From the NCBI GenBank assembly GCA_050742455.1, contig JBOGIG010000107.1, forward strand, positions 1 through 18,628: a stretch of DNA of 18,628 nucleotides, read 5' to 3'. The number at the start of each line of letters is the position of its first letter. The stretch's first letter is position 1. Below the pieces are notes generated by a model, which saw nothing but the letters and a program-made list of their open reading frames with translations, did no database searches and was not told where the DNA came from. A program made the translations under genes and the position numbers. Below are positions 15,359 through 18,628 of this stretch, piece by piece. The stretch comes from JBOGIG01 sp050742455. Its GTDB lineage: Bacteria; Actinomycetota; Acidimicrobiia; Acidimicrobiales; JBOGIG01.

Positions 15359-16083
15359 CCAAGGCGGTCGCCGCAGCCGTCGATCGCCACCCCCACCTGG
15401 CCGGGCCGGTGCGACAGGGATGGGTGCGGGTCGACATGCATTCGCACACCATGTGGTCCGGGGATGCCACCACCACACCCGAAGAGGTGGTGCAGGCAGT
15501 GGCTGACTCGGGGATCGATGTCCTGTGTGTAACCGACCACTCCAGCGTGGTCGGGGCACACCACCTGGCCGCCATGTCAGACGCGGGCGGGCTGGCCTGC
15601 CGGGTGGTCGTCGGCATCGAGGCGCGAACCTGGGCCGGAGAGATCATCGGCCTGTTCCTCTCCGAGCGGCCCGATCCCGGTCTCAAGCCCGCCGACCTGG
15701 CCCGATCGATCCGGGATCAGGGTGGTCTGGTCTATGTCCCCCACCCGTTCGATCCCCTGCGCAATTGCCTTCGCCCCGAGATCCTCGACGAGTTGGTCGC
15801 CGACGGTCTGATCGACATTGTCGAGGTGCTCAATGCCAAGACTTCCCTGGCGAGCCTCAATGCCAAAGCCGACGATTTCGCCCGGGTCCACGGTCTGCTC
15901 CGGGGGGCGGGCAGCGATGCCCACGTGCCCGCCGCCGTCGGGGCGGCCTACGTAGAAATGCCCGACTTCACCGACGCCGGGTCCTTTGCCACCGCCCTGG
16001 AATCGGCCGTCGTGGTGGGCCACTATTTCGACCCCCCCCGACCGTGGAAGGCCCGGATCGTCCCCTCGACCCGCTCATTCTGA
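15355..16083 (+). CDS. PHP-domain metal-dependent phosphoesterase
   Basis: This is a 242-residue protein of the PHP (polymerase and histidinol phosphatase) family: a TIM-barrel-like hydrolase with a tri-metal site. Relatives such as TrpH/YciV act on nucleotides or short RNA 5' ends. The metal ligands are visible as HSH (H29, H31), VTDHSSV, GIEAR, VPHPFDP and AGSDAH. The start is uncertain. TTG at 15355 overlaps the tldE stop (TTGA), suggesting coupling, and gives a 27-residue N-terminal extension. GTG at 15409 or 15424 would start close to the metal-binding strand VRVDMHSH. The gene is the last of the tldD-tldE-PHP cassette. A functional link to the TldDE protease is not established and is only suggested by position. 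Confidence 0.87.
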   Translation: MTKAVAAAVDRHPHLAGPVRQGWVRVDMHSHTMWSGDATTTPEEVVQAVADSGIDVLCVTDHSSVVGAHHLAAMSDAGGLACRVVVGIEARTWAGEIIGLFLSERPDPGLKPADLARSIRDQGGLVYVPHPFDPLRNCLRPEILDELVADGLIDIVEVLNAKTSLASLNAKADDFARVHGLLRGAGSDAHVPAAVGAAYVEMPDFTDAGSFATALESAVVVGHYFDPPRPWKARIVPSTRSF

Positions 16084-16142
16084 AGGGGCCCCTCTTCATT
16101 TTGACGGGGCATCCACCGTCACCCGGGCACCTAGGCCAGGTT

Positions 16143-16189
16143 GGCTCAGGAAGCGGCCGACGATGGCTTAGGAAGCGGCCGAGGATTGC

Positions 16190-16208
<19 letters not shown>
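16143..16208. repeat. 22-bp tandem repeat, three copies, spanning the fmdB-like stop codon
   Basis: Three copies (16143-16164, 16165-16186, 16187-16208) share the core CAGGAAGCGGCCGA or TAGGAAGCGGCCGA. On the minus strand each reads the last codons of the fmdB-like gene, Ser-Ser-Ala-Ala-Ser-stop, so the 3' end of that gene has been copied twice downstream. The period of 22 shifts frame with each copy. The 59 bp between the PHP gene stop (16083) and the array contain a 10-bp palindrome AGGGGCCCCT (16084-16093) but no convincing terminator. Confidence 0.9.
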
Positions 16209-16627
<419 letters not shown>

Positions 16628-16672
16628 CAGGATTTTCCTCGACAGGCTGGCACTCGAACGTAGTGAGCGCCA

Positions 16673-16678
16673 ATTCTA
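16673..16678 (-). promoter_or_regulatory. Possible -10 element for the fmdB-like gene
   Basis: TAGAAT on the minus strand, about 46 nt upstream of the ATG at 16627, matches the -10 consensus well. A -35 element at the right distance is poor (GAATCA with a 17-bp spacer), so this is only a candidate. Confidence 0.3.
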
Positions 16679-16715
16679 TCGTGACCGGGCCAAAATGATT
16701 CCATCGATCGGCGCG

Positions 16716-16761
16716 CCTGACCCCTGAGCTAGAACTGACCTGACCCCTGAGCTAGAACTGA
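16716..16761. repeat. 23-bp direct repeat, two copies, abutting the galU start
   Basis: Two perfect 23-bp copies (16716-16738 and 16739-16761), each containing CCCCTGAGCTAGAACTGA. The start of a third (CCTGA) runs into the galU ATG at 16766. The repeat occupies the whole region where a ribosome-binding site would be expected, and no good Shine-Dalgarno sequence is present. It lies in the 138-bp divergent control region between the fmdB-like gene and galU, so an operator pair or tandem promoter element is possible, as is a simple tandem duplication. Confidence 0.92.
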
Positions 16762-16765
16762 CCTG

Positions 16766-17668
16766 ATGACGAATCAGGTACGCAAGGCCGTTATCCCGGC
16801 GGCAGGACTGGGCACCCGCTTCCTGCCTGCCACCAAGGCCCAGCCCAAAGAGATGCTTCCCCTGGTGGACAAACCGGCCATCCAGTACGTGGTCGAAGAA
16901 GCCGCCGGCGCCGGGCTCAATGACGTCCTGATCGTCACCGGGCGAGGAAAGAGGAGCCTGGAGGACCACTTTGACCGGTCGTTCGAGCTCGAGCACTTCC
17001 TGGAGCAGGGGAACAAGTTGGACGAGTTGGCCCAGGTCAAGGCCATTTCCAAGCTGGCCGCCATCCATTACGTACGCCAGGCCGATCCCAAGGGGCTCGG
17101 CGATGCCGTGTCGATTGCCCGCCGGCACGTAGGCGAGGAGAGCTTTGTCGTGATGCTGGCCGACGACATCATGGATCGATCGGTGGGACTGCTCGAAGCC
17201 ATGCTGGCGGCCCACGGCGACTCGGGAGCCACGATTGTGGCCCTCAAGGAGGTGCCCGAGGACGAGGTGAGCTCTTACGGCTGTGCCCACCTGGCCGACG
17301 AATCGGTGAGCACGGGAGGGTCCGGTGGATTGGTGCTCCTCGATGGCCTGGTGGAAAAGCCGTCCATATCCCAGGCACCGTCGCGCCTGGCCGTCATGGG
17401 CCGGTATGTATTTACCCCCAGGATCTTCGATGTCCTCGGTCACGTTCGCCCCGGAAAAGGGGGCGAGATCCAACTGACCGACGCCATCAGCTCCCTCATG
17501 GCCCAAGAGCCGGTATACGGCTACGTCTTTGACAGGGGCCGTTACGACGTTGGCAACAAACTGGACTACCTGCGGGCCAACGTCGAGTTGGCCCTCGCTC
17601 GGGACGACCTCGGTCCGGCATTCCGTCGGATGCTGAGCGCGATACTCGATGAAGGGTCCACGACATGA
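16766..17668 (+). CDS. galU: UTP-glucose-1-phosphate uridylyltransferase
   Basis: GalU makes UDP-glucose from UTP and glucose 1-phosphate, the precursor for cell-surface polysaccharides and glycolipids. The 300-residue protein has the nucleotide-binding N-terminus PAAGLGTRFLPATKAQPKEM (residues 10-29) and DKPAIQYVVEEA. It also has PKGLGDAV, the metal-binding ADDIM, VEKP, and GGEIQLTDAI near the sugar site. Length and motif order are normal. The ATG at 16766 is preceded by a 23-bp direct repeat rather than a recognisable Shine-Dalgarno sequence. Its stop overlaps the moeA start (ATGA), so the two are co-translated, the same gene pair as galU-moeA1 in mycobacteria. Confidence 0.96.
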   Translation: MTNQVRKAVIPAAGLGTRFLPATKAQPKEMLPLVDKPAIQYVVEEAAGAGLNDVLIVTGRGKRSLEDHFDRSFELEHFLEQGNKLDELAQVKAISKLAAIHYVRQADPKGLGDAVSIARRHVGEESFVVMLADDIMDRSVGLLEAMLAAHGDSGATIVALKEVPEDEVSSYGCAHLADESVSTGGSGGLVLLDGLVEKPSISQAPSRLAVMGRYVFTPRIFDVLGHVRPGKGGEIQLTDAISSLMAQEPVYGYVFDRGRYDVGNKLDYLRANVELALARDDLGPAFRRMLSAILDEGSTT

Positions 17669-18628
17669 TCTCCCTGGCCCAGGCCCAAGCCCAGGTCATG
17701 GGTGGTTGCCGGACCCTGGCCCGGCGTCCCGTAGATGTGGCCGACGCCCTGGGCCTTGTGCTGGCAGCGCCGGTGGTGGCGAACGAGGCGGTGCCGCCCT
17801 TTGCGAACACGGCCATGGACGGCTTTGCGGTGCGGGCGGTGGACACCTCCGAGGCGCCGGTGCGACTCGAGGTGATCGGCACGTTGGCCGCGGGACAGGC
17901 ACCGGATCAGGCATTGGGGGCGGGTCAGGCCATCCGGATCATGACCGGGGCGCCCATCCCTCCGGGGGCTGACGCCGTGGTCATGGTGGAATCGACAGCC
18001 GCCGAGCCAGGGGGCAGGGCGGTGGAGATCAGGTCCAAGGCGTCGGTGGGGGACCACATACGGGCCGCCGGGGAGGACCTGGAGCCGGGCCAGGAGGTTT
18101 TTGCCGCTGGCATCGTGTTAGGTCCGGGTCACCTCGGGGTGCTGGCCAGTCTGGGACTGACCGAGGTCGAGGTCTATCCCCGGGCTCGGGTAGGTGTGTT
18201 GTCCACGGGAGACGAGCTGGTCGGGGACGGCGGTGCGTTGCGGGCCGGCCAGATCAGAGACGCCAACCGACCGGCCCTCTTGGCCCTGGTGGCCCAAGCA
18301 GGAGCCGAACCGATTGACTTGGGCATCGCCCGGGACAGCGAACGGGCTGTCCGCTCTGCCCTGGAGGAGGCCCTCGGTACCTGCGACGCCGTGATTACCA
18401 GCGGCGGCGTTTCCATGGGCGACTTCGACTACGTCAAGGTGGTTCTCGATGCCATGACGAACGCCACCGATCAATTGGGGCCTTCCTCGCCCCCCGCGGG
18501 CATGTCGCCCCCCGCTGGCATGTCGCCCCCCGCGGGCATGTCGCCCCCCGCGGGCATGTCGCCCCCCGCGGGCATGTCGCCCCCCGCGGGCATGTCGCCC
18601 CCCGCGGGCATGTCGCCCCCCGCGGGCA
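17665..18628 (+). CDS. moeA: Molybdopterin molybdenumtransferase, partial, with in-frame repeat insert
   Basis: MoeA inserts molybdate into adenylylated molybdopterin, the last step of molybdenum cofactor synthesis. 321 residues are visible and the frame is open to the window end. The N-terminal domain has PPFANTAMDGFAVR (44-57), the central region TGAPIPPGADAVVMVE, and the MPT-binding domain STGDELV and SGGVSMGDFDYVK (246-258). Normally the helix after this motif is followed within a few residues by a strand and the KPGKP motif. Here, after VVLDAM, comes a short polar stretch and then, from S275, a Ser-Pro-Pro-Ala-Gly-Met hexapeptide repeated until the window ends. All catalytic motifs seen so far are intact, so the insert may be a tolerated surface loop. 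Whether the C-terminal domain follows cannot be seen. The start overlaps the galU stop by 4 bp. Confidence 0.92.
   Translation, partial: MISLAQAQAQVMGGCRTLARRPVDVADALGLVLAAPVVANEAVPPFANTAMDGFAVRAVDTSEAPVRLEVIGTLAAGQAPDQALGAGQAIRIMTGAPIPPGADAVVMVESTAAEPGGRAVEIRSKASVGDHIRAAGEDLEPGQEVFAAGIVLGPGHLGVLASLGLTEVEVYPRARVGVLSTGDELVGDGGALRAGQIRDANRPALLALVAQAGAEPIDLGIARDSERAVRSALEEALGTCDAVITSGGVSMGDFDYVKVVLDAMTNATDQLGPSSPPAGMSPPAGMSPPAGMSPPAGMSPPAGMSPPAGMSPPAGMSPPAG
18487..18628 (+). repeat. 18-bp in-frame tandem repeat inside moeA, running off the window
   Basis: Unit TCGCCCCCCGCGGGCATG occurs seven full times from 18487 to 18612, plus 16 bases of an eighth to the window end. Only the second unit differs (GCT for GCG, silent for Ala). 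Each unit contains the palindrome CCCGCGGG. As the unit is six codons, gain or loss of copies keeps the moeA frame. Near-perfect identity points to recent expansion. Confidence 0.97.

Noticed and set aside
13934..15559. Minus-strand ORF opposite tldE (541 codons)
   Set aside because: Longer than tldE but fully antisense to it and to the PHP gene's beginning; the tldE frame has family motifs and this one has none.
16084..16093. Terminator between the convergent PHP and fmdB-like genes
   Set aside because: AGGGGCCCCT is a perfect palindrome but has no loop, and the later TTTT is 6 nt away; it does not look like an intrinsic terminator.
16676..17506. Minus-strand ORF opposite galU (276 codons)
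   Set aside because: Antisense to galU; no motif and no start context.
18487..18628. CRISPR array
   Set aside because: Repeats are contiguous 18-mers without spacers and lie in frame in moeA.

Overview
The window is GC-rich, densely coded bacterial DNA. It carries thirteen complete protein genes, one gene cut off at the right edge, one probable gene remnant and an unusual number of short tandem repeats. Gene content points to an actinobacterium. The evidence is the four-helix actinobacterial-type cytochrome oxidase subunit IV, a mycosin-like membrane-anchored subtilase, and an FmdB-type zinc-ribbon gene divergent from galU-moeA, an arrangement I recall from Mycobacterium tuberculosis (Rv0991c / galU / moeA1). 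A deep-branching class such as Acidimicrobiia would fit, but that is inference. No rRNA, tRNA, CRISPR array, insertion sequence or phage gene is visible. No gene-free stretch exceeds about 200 bases.

Layout. (1) Positions 23-5409, minus strand, a tightly packed run read tatA, 4-TM membrane protein, S8 protease, ctaC, ctaD, ctaF. It combines a Tat export subunit and an exported protease with subunits II, I and IV of an aa3-type cytochrome c oxidase; the oxidase genes overlap by ATGA. (2) A divergent nitroreductase (5470-6165, plus) converges on and overlaps by 18 bp a secreted, Tat-type, probably bicovalent FAD oxidase of the berberine-bridge family (6148-7770, minus). (3) Minus strand, 7812-12474: a 46-codon remnant of an alpha/beta hydrolase, dxs, a PAP2 membrane phosphatase/transferase, a flippase-like (LPG synthase TM) protein and a hotdog thioesterase. 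(4) Plus strand, 12562-16083: tldD, tldE and a PHP-domain phosphoesterase, each overlapping the next. (5) A minus-strand FmdB/Ruc-like zinc-ribbon protein with a long Ser/Gly tail (16190-16627), divergent from galU and moeA (16766 to the end), which overlap by ATGA.

The most unusual feature is a series of short tandem repeats with periods of 6, 18, 18, 21, 22 and 23 bp. Two arrays include the stop codon of a gene (the flippase-like gene and the fmdB-like gene). One lies directly against the galU start codon. One, an in-frame 18-bp array of almost eight copies, inserts a repeated Ser-Pro-Pro-Ala-Gly-Met hexapeptide into the catalytic domain of MoeA and runs off the end of the window. The odd window length and the termination inside a repeat suggest that the window is a whole contig that broke at this array.
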